Assembly: GCF_947492965.1 (NCBI RefSeq)
Contig: NZ_CANLOZ010000007.1
Location: 1-64,000, forward strand
Length of the DNA stretch: 64,000 nt
Reading direction: 5' to 3'
Origin: an uncultured Aquimarina sp.
GTDB lineage: Bacteria; Bacteroidota; Bacteroidia; Flavobacteriales; Flavobacteriaceae
Below the pieces are notes generated by a model. That model ran no database searches. It was not told where the DNA came from and saw nothing but the letters and a program-made list of their open reading frames with translations. Numbering within the stretch: position 1 is the stretch's first letter; every line of letters begins with the position of its first letter. A program made the position numbers and the translations under genes. Positions 17,894-25,967 of this stretch are shown piece after piece.

Positions 17894-18619
17894 TTAATAC
17901 TGAAAAATATCTCTTTTCTGTTTCTTTAAATCCTTGAAATATTTATAAACTCTTCGAATCGAAACCTTTGACATTTGCTCCAAATATTCGATATCTGGTT
18001 TACCTAAAAATTCATGAATGACTTTATCTTCTATTTTTACTTGAATGATGGTGCTTCTACCAAAACTAAGTTTTTCATAAACGCCGACTATCTTAGAACC
18101 GTTAATTCTATTTAAGGTATAGGAAGTATAAAAGAAATCATAAAAATCCTTTCCAGGTTTTGTTTTGGTTTCTTCGATAACAATACCTTTTAAAACAATA
18201 CCATCATCCTCAACATACTCTTCTTCTTCTTTTTCTTTTTTTTGATCTTTTTCATTAAAGGCAATTCGAGCTTTGCCCACAATCTTGTCTTCTTCATAGA
18301 CTAATAAAAGCATCACAATTTTATCTTTCTCATCTACACCAATTGTAGTATTAGTAAGACTTTTTTGTTCATTAGCTTCTAGTGTAAATCTTTCTTCTTG
18401 ATTACTTTTGGAAACAGTTTTTGTGGTATCGGTTCTAAAAATTGAAAACGTATATTTTAAACTTTTGTATACCTCGGTGGCGTTGGTTGCCTCCGCATTT
18501 ACGGAAATAATATCATCAATTCTTTCTGTCTTTAGTTTAGCAATAACATCAGTATTGGTAAACTGGCTACTAGCAAATTGGAATATAAACAGAAATATTA
18601 CAGCTAGTTTAAAACGCAT
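17894..18619 (-). CDS. csgE: CsgE-like curli chaperone with N-terminal extension (possible CsgH-like domain)
   Basis: The C-terminal ~105 residues (about 138-241) match CsgE, the periplasmic specificity factor that caps CsgG: GIVLKGIVIEETKTKPGKDF, FFYTSYTLNR, YEKLSFGRSTIIQVKI, and a final FKDLKKQKRDIFQY. E. coli CsgE is about 129 aa, but this one has 241. After the signal peptide (ends ASSQ) residues about 22-122 form an extra all-beta region with the alternation ...SVNAEATN...YTFSIFRTD...KSNQEERFTLEANEQKSL...VMLLLVYEEDKIVGKARIAF. This resembles the amyloid inhibitor CsgH of alphaproteobacteria. An acidic/basic linker (KDQKKEKEEEEYVEDD) joins the parts. The CsgH assignment is inference from pattern. 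Confidence 0.88.
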   Translation of the reverse strand: MRFKLAVIFLFIFQFASSQFTNTDVIAKLKTERIDDIISVNAEATNATEVYKSLKYTFSIFRTDTTKTVSKSNQEERFTLEANEQKSLTNTTIGVDEKDKIVMLLLVYEEDKIVGKARIAFNEKDQKKEKEEEEYVEDDGIVLKGIVIEETKTKPGKDFYDFFYTSYTLNRINGSKIVGVYEKLSFGRSTIIQVKIEDKVIHEFLGKPDIEYLEQMSKVSIRRVYKYFKDLKKQKRDIFQY

Positions 18620-18642
18620 AAAACAAACCGCTTTTTAGTACC

Positions 18643-19158
18643 TTAAAAACTTCTTACGATAATCGTACGAGCATTTCCAGTCATCTTAAATTTTAGATTA
18701 TTTGATAATTCGTTACTACCAAACTTTTCAAACGAAAGATTATCTCCATCTTGAAGAATTTCTAAATTGGTAGAAACTTCTGGATTAAAGGAAAAATCAA
18801 TAACACGATTATTATTACCGTTTTGAGTAATAAACTTTTCGATATCCCTAGAAGTCTCATTAATATCAATCAAGTTTTGTTCTCCGTTCTGATTTAATCG
18901 AATATCAGAAGTTTGCGCTGTTATGGTTGAAAAAACCTGATTGTTTGTCCCCACTTGCTGAATAAAAACAGAGTTATTATTCATAAAGCTTTCTCTTTGA
19001 GCTTGCACAACTGAGTTATTTTGTAATTGATTTAATGTAATGAATCGTTCCTGGCTCTCTACCAATGACTCATCCTGATCGTCGTTATTCTGAGCATAGA
19101 TATTCTCACCTAAAAGTAAGGATACTATCACTAAACAATATGCGAAATATTTTTTCAT
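18643..19158 (-). CDS. csgB: CsgB-like curlin nucleator
   Basis: This is a probable minor curlin that starts fibre growth on the cell surface. It has a signal peptide ending at IYAQ and then curlin-type repeats with the N-x-x-x-I-x-Q-x-G-x-x-N pattern: NNSVFIQQVGTNNQVFSTI, DIRLNQNGEQNLIDI, KFITQNGNNNRVIDF, LEILQDGDNLSFEKFG. The repeats are less regular than in the 395-aa neighbour, and the protein ends in a basic tail (TGNARTIIVRSF). Both features are typical of CsgB rather than CsgA. Its 171 aa are close to E. coli CsgB (151). It lies between the major curlin and csgE on one transcript direction. Confidence 0.82.
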   Translation of the reverse strand: MKKYFAYCLVIVSLLLGENIYAQNNDDQDESLVESQERFITLNQLQNNSVVQAQRESFMNNNSVFIQQVGTNNQVFSTITAQTSDIRLNQNGEQNLIDINETSRDIEKFITQNGNNNRVIDFSFNPEVSTNLEILQDGDNLSFEKFGSNELSNNLKFKMTGNARTIIVRSF

Positions 19159-19238
19159 CAGTAAAGGGTTTTAAAAGTAGTAAAAGAGCTATGCTAACCT
19201 TAGCTAGCATAACCCTTTCAAATATATTAAATTATTTC

Positions 19239-20426
19239 TTATAGTTCTCCAGAACCAGACTGAGTTACAACAGCTGCGTTTCCAGTTCCACTTTGAAGAA
19301 TAATGCTACTGTGAGACTCTCCAGTTTGAGTTACAAAAGTAGTGTTGCTTTGTCCAAACTGAGTATCTTGTGCAAAGTTAGAATCTCCTAACTGAAAGAT
19401 ATCACTAACATTACTAGCTCCGTTTTGAGAAGAGATAGCTGTGTTCTCGTCTCCAATTTGTCCTTGTAATACTAAGTTACTTTCTCCGAAAAGACCGAAA
19501 TCTCCTTCTTGAGTAGCTGTAGCAACGTTTCCATTTCCTAATTGGAATTGGCTTGCTGTATTTTCACCACCAAAGAAAGCTAAGTTTTGAGAAGCAGAAA
19601 CAGAGTTTCCATCACCAATTTGAGTTTGGATAATAAAGTTGTTATCTTCTTCGTGCTGAGCAAAAGCTTCGTTCTCATCACCTTCTTGTAGTTGATCTAC
19701 GATACCTCCTCTAGAGTCAAAGAAGCTACTTCCTTGAAGAGAAGTTGCGATATTACCTCCACCAGTTTGTGACTGGATTAAAGTATTGCTTGTTCCCCAC
19801 TGCTCTCCAGCAGCTAAATTAGCCTCACCTGTTTGTCTTTGATCTGCTAAGTTTACATCTCCTACTTGCGCCATAGAAGCTGTGTTAAAAGAACCAGACT
19901 GAATGATTAAACTAAAGTTTTCTTCTCCACCTTGAGAAGTTGTAGCAGTATTTGCATCTCCAAATTGCCCTTGACCAGCGTAGTTTAAAGATCCATCACC
20001 AAAGAATCCTGCTCCTTCTTGAGAAATCGTAGCAGTATTACCATTTCCTTCTTGAAGTTGCTCAGAAAGGTTATCTCCTCCAAAGTTTAAAAGATTTTGA
20101 GTAGCAGAAGCAGAGTTACCGTTTCCAATCTGAACCTGATACACCTCGTTTCTGTCTTCTTCGTGCTGAGCAAATGCAGTATTCTTATCACCTGTTTGCA
20201 TCTGAGTTACAACTCCGTTTCTAGAAGCAAATGCTTCACTACCCTGAATGGTTTCTGCGCTGTTACCCGATCCCAATTGAGTAGTTGTGTTAGTGTTTGC
20301 TAAACCAACTTGCGTAATATTTGCTGCATTGGCATCACCTGATTGATCAACACTACTGGCGTTTGACTGTGCCACCATCACTGACGCGCTTAATAAAGCT
20401 GCTAGACTAAAAATTACTTTTTTCAT
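19239..20426 (-). CDS. csgA: CsgA-like major curlin with internal 170-residue tandem duplication
   Basis: This is a probable major amyloid subunit. A signal peptide ends at MVAQ (20), and the rest consists of curlin repeats with Q-x-G-x-x-N and N-x-A-x-x-x-Q spacing (DQSGDANAANITQVGLANTN, QIGNGNSASATQN, QLGNGNVATATQ). At 395 aa it is more than twice E. coli CsgA (151). Residues about 44-213 and about 214-383 are a tandem duplication in exact register. Shared landmarks are AFAQHEED (84 and 254), QIGxGNSxSASQNL, FFGG/NFGG, GQGQxGDxNTA and SGS/GDSNFA. The repeats are acidic at HEED and interrupted by FFGDGS-like loops. It is first in the operon and has the usual high expression position. Confidence 0.93.
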   Translation of the reverse strand: MKKVIFSLAALLSASVMVAQSNASSVDQSGDANAANITQVGLANTNTTTQLGSGNSAETIQGSEAFASRNGVVTQMQTGDKNTAFAQHEEDRNEVYQVQIGNGNSASATQNLLNFGGDNLSEQLQEGNGNTATISQEGAGFFGDGSLNYAGQGQFGDANTATTSQGGEENFSLIIQSGSFNTASMAQVGDVNLADQRQTGEANLAAGEQWGTSNTLIQSQTGGGNIATSLQGSSFFDSRGGIVDQLQEGDENEAFAQHEEDNNFIIQTQIGDGNSVSASQNLAFFGGENTASQFQLGNGNVATATQEGDFGLFGESNLVLQGQIGDENTAISSQNGASNVSDIFQLGDSNFAQDTQFGQSNTTFVTQTGESHSSIILQSGTGNAAVVTQSGSGEL

Positions 20427-20759
20427 ACGTAAAATATATTAAATTTGATTAATAATTCAATTCTTTATTTTGGGGCGCATGATTCAATCTCAGACAATCC
20501 TTAACACTATCTGAAATCGGGTTTTCAATGAAAAATCTGGGGAGATATTCCTAACAGGGGAATCCTTTTGTTTTTTAGAAACAAAACAAATTTATGAAAA
20601 CATTAAGGGGATTTTTATAATATTAGTAAGAATTCGATAAAATGCATTACGGAAAACCCATAACAAACAGAGTTTTATGCGATTTTCTCAAGGTTTTAAC
20701 AGATATTAATTTTTTGTTAAAAATAAAACAAAAAAACATCTTGGTCAGTAAATTCTTAC
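20427..20759. other. Intergenic region upstream of csgA
   Basis: The 333 bases between glnN and csgA hold no gene on either strand. On the minus strand TAAATTTG (20587-20594) is a good -7 box, though without a clear -33. It would give csgA a leader of about 155 nt. The leader contains a small stem, ATTCC/GGAAT, around the loop CCTGTTA near 20550. No T-run hairpin separates glnN from the csg operon. Confidence 0.5.
20587..20594 (-). promoter_or_regulatory. -7 promoter element of the csg operon
   Basis: TAAATTTG on the minus strand matches TAnnTTTG exactly and lies in the only long gap upstream of csgA. The -33 region (CCCCTTAATG) is poor, which would fit a promoter that needs an activator. 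Confidence 0.4.
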
Positions 20760-22946
20760 CTATCTAATAAATAAAAGCTCTCTGTACTTAGTTAAAGGCC
20801 ATAACTCATCATCTACTAACAGCTCTAATTCATCACAGTTATATCGAATTTGATCAAATAAAGGCTTTACTTTTTCACAATATCCAATTGCCTTTTTCTC
20901 GAGATTTTCTAAAGCATTTGCTTTTCGTCTTTCATCAATCATTTCATTAACCTTCATATTAATAGCACCTATATGTTCAGAAATCTTTTCGATAATATCC
21001 ATTTGCTCTTTTCCGTATTTCTTGAAATCATTTCCATATAAATTCTTTAGACCAGAAACATTATTGATTAGCATATTTTGATACTTAATCGCTGTTGGAA
21101 TAATATGATTTCGGGCAATATCACCCAACACTCTGCCTTCGATTTGTATACGCATTACATACTCTTCTATTTCGATTTCATATCTAGCCTCGGCTTCTAT
21201 TTTGTTCATCACACTCATCTTTTCGAAAAGATCAAGTGTTTTTTTAGAAATCTTTACCTTTAGTGCTTGTGGTGTGGTTTTATTATTACTTAGCCCTCTT
21301 TTTTTAGCTTCTTTCTCCCAATCTTTTCCGTAACCATTTCCTTCAAAAAGAATATCCTTGGATGTTTTGATATACTCTCTTAATACATTAAAAATTGCTT
21401 CGTCTTTTTTAAGGCTTTTTTTATCAATTAAAAGATCTACTTCCTTTTTAAAATCCACCAATTGTTTGGCTACAATGGTATTTAGGATTGTCATAGGATT
21501 CGCACAATTAGCTTTAGAACCTACTGCTCTAAACTCAAATTTGTTTCCTGTAAAGGCGAAAGGAGATGTTCTATTACGGTCGGTATTATCGAGTAAAATT
21601 TCCGGAATTTTACCAACTACATTGAGTTTTAAATCTGTTTTCTCTTTTGGAGACAATTTCCCATCGGTTACTCCTTCTAGATCCTTAAGTACGGAAGTAA
21701 GCTGTTCACCAATAAAAACGGACATGATTGCAGGTGGAGCTTCGTTAGCTCCCAATCTATGATCATTACTTGCAGAAGCAATACCAGCCCTCATTAGTTC
21801 CTCATACTCATTAATCGCTTTGATTGTATTGATAAAAAACGTTAAAAACTGTAAATTACTCATCGGTGTTTTTCCAGGACTTAACAAATTGACTCCAGTA
21901 TCCGTACCCAAAGACCAATTGTTATGTTTTCCAGATCCATTTACTCCTGCAAATGGTTTTTCATGCAATAATACTTTTAGATGATGTCTAGCAGCCACTT
22001 TTTCCATGATATCCATCAACAATGAATTATGATCCACAGCAAGATTTGTTTCTTCATAAATCGGAGCCAATTCAAATTGATTTGGAGCTACTTCGTTATG
22101 TCTTGTTTTTACCGGAATTCCAAGAAGCATACATTCCACTTCTAGGTCCTTCATAAAATTCAGTGCTCTCGTTGGAATACTACCAAAATAATGATCATCT
22201 AATTGTTGCCCTTTTGCAGAGGAATGTCCTAACAAGGTTCTTCCTGTCATTACAAGATCTGGTCTTGATTCTACTAAAGCTTTATCAATTAAAAAATACT
22301 CTTGCTCCCATCCTAGAGAGGCATTCACTTTTTTTACGTTTTTATCAAAATATTTAGCAATCCCAGTTGCAGCCTGATCCACAGCGTGCAAAGCTCTTAA
22401 CAATGGTGTTTTATAATCCAAAGCTTCTCCAGTGTAAGCGACAAAAACTGTAGGAATACAAAGTGTTGTACCATATATAAATGCTGGAGATGATGGATCC
22501 CAGGCAGTATATCCTCTAGCTTCGAATGTATTTCGAATACCACCATGCGGAAATGAAGACGCATCAGGTTCTTGTTGCACTAATTGACCTCCTCCAAATT
22601 TTTCAATTCCATGACCATCGCCAATAGTTTCAAAAAATGCATCATGTTTTTCTGCTGTAGCACCAGTAAGTGGCTGAAACCAATGTGTGTAATGTGTAAC
22701 ACCTTTAGATAAAGACCACTCCTTCATAGCTGATGCAATTTGATCTGCTATTTGTCTATCAATTTTAGCACCATTATCAATGGCATCCATGACGCTATTG
22801 TAAGCATCTTTGGTTAGATACTGAAGCATAGTTGCCTGATTAAAAACGTTTTCACCAAACAATACAGACCTTCTTTCGGTTTCTGTAACTATTACAGATT
22901 TACGATTTAAGGTTTCTTTTAATGCTTCGAATCTAAGTGTTGCCAT
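20760..22946 (-). CDS. glnN: Glutamine synthetase type III
   Basis: GSIII makes glutamine from glutamate, ammonia and ATP, as a large dodecamer. The 728-aa length and sequence features are those of the GSIII family: FGENVFNQATMLQYLTKDAY, HGGIRNTFEARGYTAWDPSS, GWEQEYFLID, KTRHNEVAPNQFELAPI, LHEKPFAGVNGSGKHNNWSL, and EFRAVGSKANCANPMTILNT. The start used is the ATG of MATLRFEALKET at 22946; an ATG two codons upstream adds only Met-Ile. It is divergent from a GSII gene across a shared 220-base control region. In Bacteroidota GSIII genes are commonly nitrogen-regulated. Confidence 0.96.
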   Translation of the reverse strand: MATLRFEALKETLNRKSVIVTETERRSVLFGENVFNQATMLQYLTKDAYNSVMDAIDNGAKIDRQIADQIASAMKEWSLSKGVTHYTHWFQPLTGATAEKHDAFFETIGDGHGIEKFGGGQLVQQEPDASSFPHGGIRNTFEARGYTAWDPSSPAFIYGTTLCIPTVFVAYTGEALDYKTPLLRALHAVDQAATGIAKYFDKNVKKVNASLGWEQEYFLIDKALVESRPDLVMTGRTLLGHSSAKGQQLDDHYFGSIPTRALNFMKDLEVECMLLGIPVKTRHNEVAPNQFELAPIYEETNLAVDHNSLLMDIMEKVAARHHLKVLLHEKPFAGVNGSGKHNNWSLGTDTGVNLLSPGKTPMSNLQFLTFFINTIKAINEYEELMRAGIASASNDHRLGANEAPPAIMSVFIGEQLTSVLKDLEGVTDGKLSPKEKTDLKLNVVGKIPEILLDNTDRNRTSPFAFTGNKFEFRAVGSKANCANPMTILNTIVAKQLVDFKKEVDLLIDKKSLKKDEAIFNVLREYIKTSKDILFEGNGYGKDWEKEAKKRGLSNNKTTPQALKVKISKKTLDLFEKMSVMNKIEAEARYEIEIEEYVMRIQIEGRVLGDIARNHIIPTAIKYQNMLINNVSGLKNLYGNDFKKYGKEQMDIIEKISEHIGAINMKVNEMIDERRKANALENLEKKAIGYCEKVKPLFDQIRYNCDELELLVDDELWPLTKYRELLFIR

Positions 22947-23035
22947 AATCAAGAAAATTTATTTGCAAATATAAAAGAAGTTTTTATTGCTAAAATCAAA
23001 AAAATGCTCCATAAAAATTAAAATAAAACTAAAAT

Positions 23036-23087
23036 ACCCTGCAAAAAAGTAGGGTGTTGATAAAAATTAATAAAAAAAATACATTTG
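23036..23087 (+). promoter_or_regulatory. GSII promoter with upstream inverted repeat
   Basis: TACATTTG (23080-23087) with TTG 20 nt upstream (23057-23059) is a good Bacteroidota promoter. Immediately before it, ACCCT (23036-23040) and AGGGT (23051-23055) form a 5-bp inverted repeat with a 10-nt spacer, in position for a regulator or a hairpin. The region also separates the divergent glnN gene. Confidence 0.5.
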
Positions 23088-23166
23088 ACCCCCTATTTTT
23101 TTTCCGTTATCACAAAATAAAACTAATTTTGAAACCTTTAAGAGTTCAATTTATAAAGTGTTAATT

Positions 23167-24189
23167 ATGAGTAAAGCTAAATTAGAATACATTTGGTTAG
23201 ATGGTTATAAACCAACTGCTAATCTAAGAAGTAAAACAAAAATTGAAGAAGATTTTAGTGGGAAACTAGAAGATTGCCCAATGTGGTCATTTGATGGTAG
23301 TTCTACCAAGCAAGCAGAAGGAGGATCTTCTGATTGTTTATTAAAGCCTGTTGCTATTTATCCTGATCCAACAAGAAGAAATGGATATTTAGTAATGACT
23401 GAGGTTTTAAATGCTGATGGAACACCTCACGAATCAAATGCAAGAGCGACTATTGATGATGATGATAATGATTTCTGGTTTGGTTTCGAACAAGAATACT
23501 TTATTATGGATAAAACTACTCAGTTACCTCTAGGGTTTCCTGTAGGTGGATATCCAGGTCCTCAGGGAATGTACTATTGTTCTGTAGGAGGAAAAAATAC
23601 TCACGGAAGAGATTTCGTAGAAGAGCATGCTGACTTATGTATCGATGCAGGTCTTAACTTCGAAGGTATCAACCAAGAGGTTGCTAGTGGACAGTGGGAA
23701 TTTCAATTATTCTCTAAAGGAGCTAAGAAAGCAGGAGATGAAATCTGGATAGCTAGATACTTACTAGACAGATTAACTGAAAAATATGGATACTACATTG
23801 AGTACCACCCAAAACCAATCAAAGGTGACTGGAACGGTTCTGGTATGCACGCAAACTTCTCTAACGAGATTTTAAGAACTTGTGGTTCTAAAGAAGTTTA
23901 CGAAGCAATTTGTGAAGCATTCAGACCTGTAACTGCAGAACATATTGCAGTTTACGGAGAGTTTAATGACCAAAGACTTACAGGACAACACGAAACACAG
24001 TCGATACACGAATTCTCTTATGGAGTATCCGACAGAGGAGCATCTATTAGAATTCCTATCATAACTGTAGAAAGAGGATGGAAAGGTTGGTTAGAAGATC
24101 GTCGTCCAGCTTCTAATGGAGACCCATACAAAATTGCTGCAAGAATTGTTAAGACTGTAAAAACTGCTGAAATACCAGTTACAGCATAA
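23167..24189 (+). CDS. Glutamine synthetase, type II-like (beta-grasp, eukaryote-like)
   Basis: This is a 340-aa glutamine synthetase of the short GSII class otherwise typical of eukaryotes and some bacteria. Evidence: KLEYIWLDGYKPTANLRSKT and MWSFDGSSTKQAEGGSSD near the N-terminus, the metal-binding FEQEYFIMD, GPQGMYYCSVG, GINQEVASGQWEFQ, and the ATP/glutamate site WNGSGMHANFS and SIRIP. The GSI/adenylylation features are absent. The ATG at 23167 is preferred to a GTG three codons earlier because the sequence begins MSKAKLEY. It is divergent from glnN (GSIII), so the cell has at least two unrelated-length glutamine synthetases under one control region. Confidence 0.95.
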   Translation: MSKAKLEYIWLDGYKPTANLRSKTKIEEDFSGKLEDCPMWSFDGSSTKQAEGGSSDCLLKPVAIYPDPTRRNGYLVMTEVLNADGTPHESNARATIDDDDNDFWFGFEQEYFIMDKTTQLPLGFPVGGYPGPQGMYYCSVGGKNTHGRDFVEEHADLCIDAGLNFEGINQEVASGQWEFQLFSKGAKKAGDEIWIARYLLDRLTEKYGYYIEYHPKPIKGDWNGSGMHANFSNEILRTCGSKEVYEAICEAFRPVTAEHIAVYGEFNDQRLTGQHETQSIHEFSYGVSDRGASIRIPIITVERGWKGWLEDRRPASNGDPYKIAARIVKTVKTAEIPVTA

Positions 24190-24224
24190 CATAAAGATAG
24201 TAACTAACTAAAGTTGTTAAACGC

Positions 24225-24258
24225 AAAAACAGCCTTCGTAATTGAAGGCTGTTTTTTT
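24225..24258 (+). terminator. Terminator of the GSII gene
   Basis: AAAAACAGCCTTC / GAAGGCTGTTTTT around loop GTAATT, followed by seven T's in all, makes a strong intrinsic terminator 36 bases after the gene. Confidence 0.9.
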
Positions 24259-24470
24259 ATTTATAATAACATTAAATGCGATCCAAAACAAAGAAAGCTA
24301 GGTTTCTTACTTATTAACTTCTTTACCTTTTAAAAAGTCAATACAAAAGAAACATTATACACAAGCAAAATAAGACTGTACGCCCATGATTAACTTGCAA
24401 TAACAACTAAACAAAACTATAGGAAACTTATTAAAAGCAAACTTTACTAATACGATGTTTATTTTTGAAA

Positions 24471-25424
24471 CTAACCTATAAAAACCAAGGCTATAAAAAT
24501 ACAGTAGCCTGCAAAAATTAAGAATCCTTTAGGCCTACCGAGGACCATTTTTTTTGGAATAAAAGCTAACGGTAATAATATCATAGCAAAACCTAACATC
24601 CAAAAAATATCAATATTCATCAACCGAGTATCCGTAACAGAAATAGGTTGGATTAAAGAAGTCACTCCTAATACCGAAGCAATATTAAAAATATTGGATC
24701 CAATAAGATTTCCTAACGAGATTGCTTTTTCCTGTTTTAACGCAGCAATCACAGATGCTGCCAACTCAGGTACACTAGTTCCTACAGCTACCATAGTAAG
24801 ACCTATTACCGCCTCACTCACCCCCATTCTAGTAGCAATATCTTTTGCTCCTTCTACTAATAATTCAGAACCAAAATACAAAGCAACACCACCAATTAAC
24901 AACCAAAGTATCATTTTAAAATTAGATACACTTTCTAAAGAATCGTCCACATCTTCAACCGAGCTATCGGCCTGCTTTCTTGCTCTTTTAATCAACAAAA
25001 ACATATATACCAACAAAGAACCTAATAAAACACCACCTTCTATTCTAGTAAGCACACCATCATTGTCAAGAAAAACATACAATACTAAAGACAATAACAC
25101 CATAACTGGCCAATTAAACTTATAAAAGTCTTTATCAATTGCCAAAGGACCAATTAATGCAGTTATCCCTAAAACCAAACCGATATTAGCAATATTAGAT
25201 CCAATTACATTACTTAATGAAAGGTCAGCCGATCCACCCAATGCAGCTTGCAAACTCACCAATAACTCAGGTGCAGAAGTAGCAAACGATACCACAGTAA
25301 GCCCGATAACCATCTTCGACAACTTTAATCGAAACGATAATGCTACTGAAGAACGCACTAAATACTCTCCTCCTACCACGAGTAAAACAAAACCAATTAC
25401 CACAAAAAGTATACTCTGAATCAT
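24471..25424 (-). CDS. Calcium/sodium antiporter (CaCA family, YrbG-like)
   Basis: This is an inner-membrane cation exchanger. It has ten or so hydrophobic helices arranged as two inverted repeats. Each repeat carries an alpha-repeat motif: VVSFATSAPELLVSLQAALGG with GSNIANIGLVLG in the first half, and MVAVGTSVPELAASVIAALK with GSNIFNIASVLG in the second. The hydrophilic loop between the halves (KRARKQADSSVEDVDDSLES) is short, as in prokaryotic members. The 317-aa length is typical. It is monocistronic on the minus strand, between the GSII gene and the BlaI-like regulator. Confidence 0.92.
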   Translation of the reverse strand: MIQSILFVVIGFVLLVVGGEYLVRSSVALSFRLKLSKMVIGLTVVSFATSAPELLVSLQAALGGSADLSLSNVIGSNIANIGLVLGITALIGPLAIDKDFYKFNWPVMVLLSLVLYVFLDNDGVLTRIEGGVLLGSLLVYMFLLIKRARKQADSSVEDVDDSLESVSNFKMILWLLIGGVALYFGSELLVEGAKDIATRMGVSEAVIGLTMVAVGTSVPELAASVIAALKQEKAISLGNLIGSNIFNIASVLGVTSLIQPISVTDTRLMNIDIFWMLGFAMILLPLAFIPKKMVLGRPKGFLIFAGYCIFIALVFIG

Positions 25425-25522
25425 ATGCTATTAATTTGATTGCGAATATAGAATAAGTATATCATATCTAGTAAATGTTACAGCCTTTTTTTAGCAAATC
25501 AAACACCCTGAAATCAATTAAA

Positions 25523-25578
25523 AACTATAAAAATAGTTAAATAACTATAAAAATAGTTGTGAAACTAGATTTGTAGTT
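25523..25578 (+). promoter_or_regulatory. Three phased 16-bp operators for the BlaI-like repressor
   Basis: Two identical perfect palindromes, AACTAT-AAAA-ATAGTT, occupy 25523-25538 and 25543-25558. A third half-matching palindrome, AACTA-GATTTG-TAGTT, occupies 25563-25578. All three begin exactly 20 bp apart. The ACTA/TAGT arms resemble the ACTACA/TGTAGT arms of BlaI/MecI operators. Sites 2 and 3 cover the -33 and spacer of the promoter, so repressor binding would block transcription of the regulator and sensor. The operator role is inference from position and symmetry. Confidence 0.75.
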
Positions 25579-25587
25579 ATATATTTG
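25557..25587 (+). promoter_or_regulatory. Promoter of the BlaI/M56 operon
   Basis: TTG at 25557-25559 and TATATTTG at 25580-25587 with a 20-nt spacer. The -33 lies at the end of operator 2, and the spacer contains operator 3. The gene starts 20 bases after the -7 box, so the leader is very short. Confidence 0.65.
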
Positions 25588-25606
25588 AACTCAAATAAAT
25601 GAGACT

Positions 25607-25963
25607 ATGGAAAAACTCACCAATAAAGAGGAAGAAATTATGCAAGCTTTATGGAAGCTAGAAAAAGCATTTGCAAAAGAAGTACAAGCTGAATTAAACA
25701 ACACAGTGCATTATAACACAGTTTCTACGATCATTCGAAATCTTGAAGAAAAAGGATATATCGATCATAAAGCTTTTGGAAAAACACATCAATACTATCC
25801 AGTCATAACTAAAGAAGCCTATAGAAACAATTTTGTAGGTAAAGCAATGACCCAGTACTTCAACAACTCTTACAAAAACATGGTTTCCTTTTTTGCCAAA
25901 GAAGAAAAAATTACTGCTGAAGAACTAAGAGAGATTTTAAATGTAATTGAACAAAAAAAATAA
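25607..25963 (+). CDS. BlaI/MecI/CopY-family transcriptional repressor
   Basis: This is a 118-aa winged-helix repressor. The N-terminal LTNKEEEIMQALWKLEKAFAKE and the recognition region NTVSTIIRNLEEKGYIDHK are typical of the family, as is the C-terminal dimer region with MVSFFAKEEKITAEELREIL. In staphylococci, BlaI/MecI is cleaved after BlaR1/MecR1 senses beta-lactam; here the next gene is an M56 protein, the same arrangement. No beta-lactamase gene is nearby, so the signal is probably different. The three phased palindromes upstream suggest autorepression. The stop is 4 bases before the M56 start. Confidence 0.92.
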   Translation: MEKLTNKEEEIMQALWKLEKAFAKEVQAELNNTVHYNTVSTIIRNLEEKGYIDHKAFGKTHQYYPVITKEAYRNNFVGKAMTQYFNNSYKNMVSFFAKEEKITAEELREILNVIEQKK

Positions 25964-25967
25964 AGCT

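Noticed and set aside
23036..23055. A glutamine-type riboswitch before the GSII gene
   Set aside because: Only a 5-bp inverted repeat is present; the sequence and structure of the known glnA RNA motif are not there.
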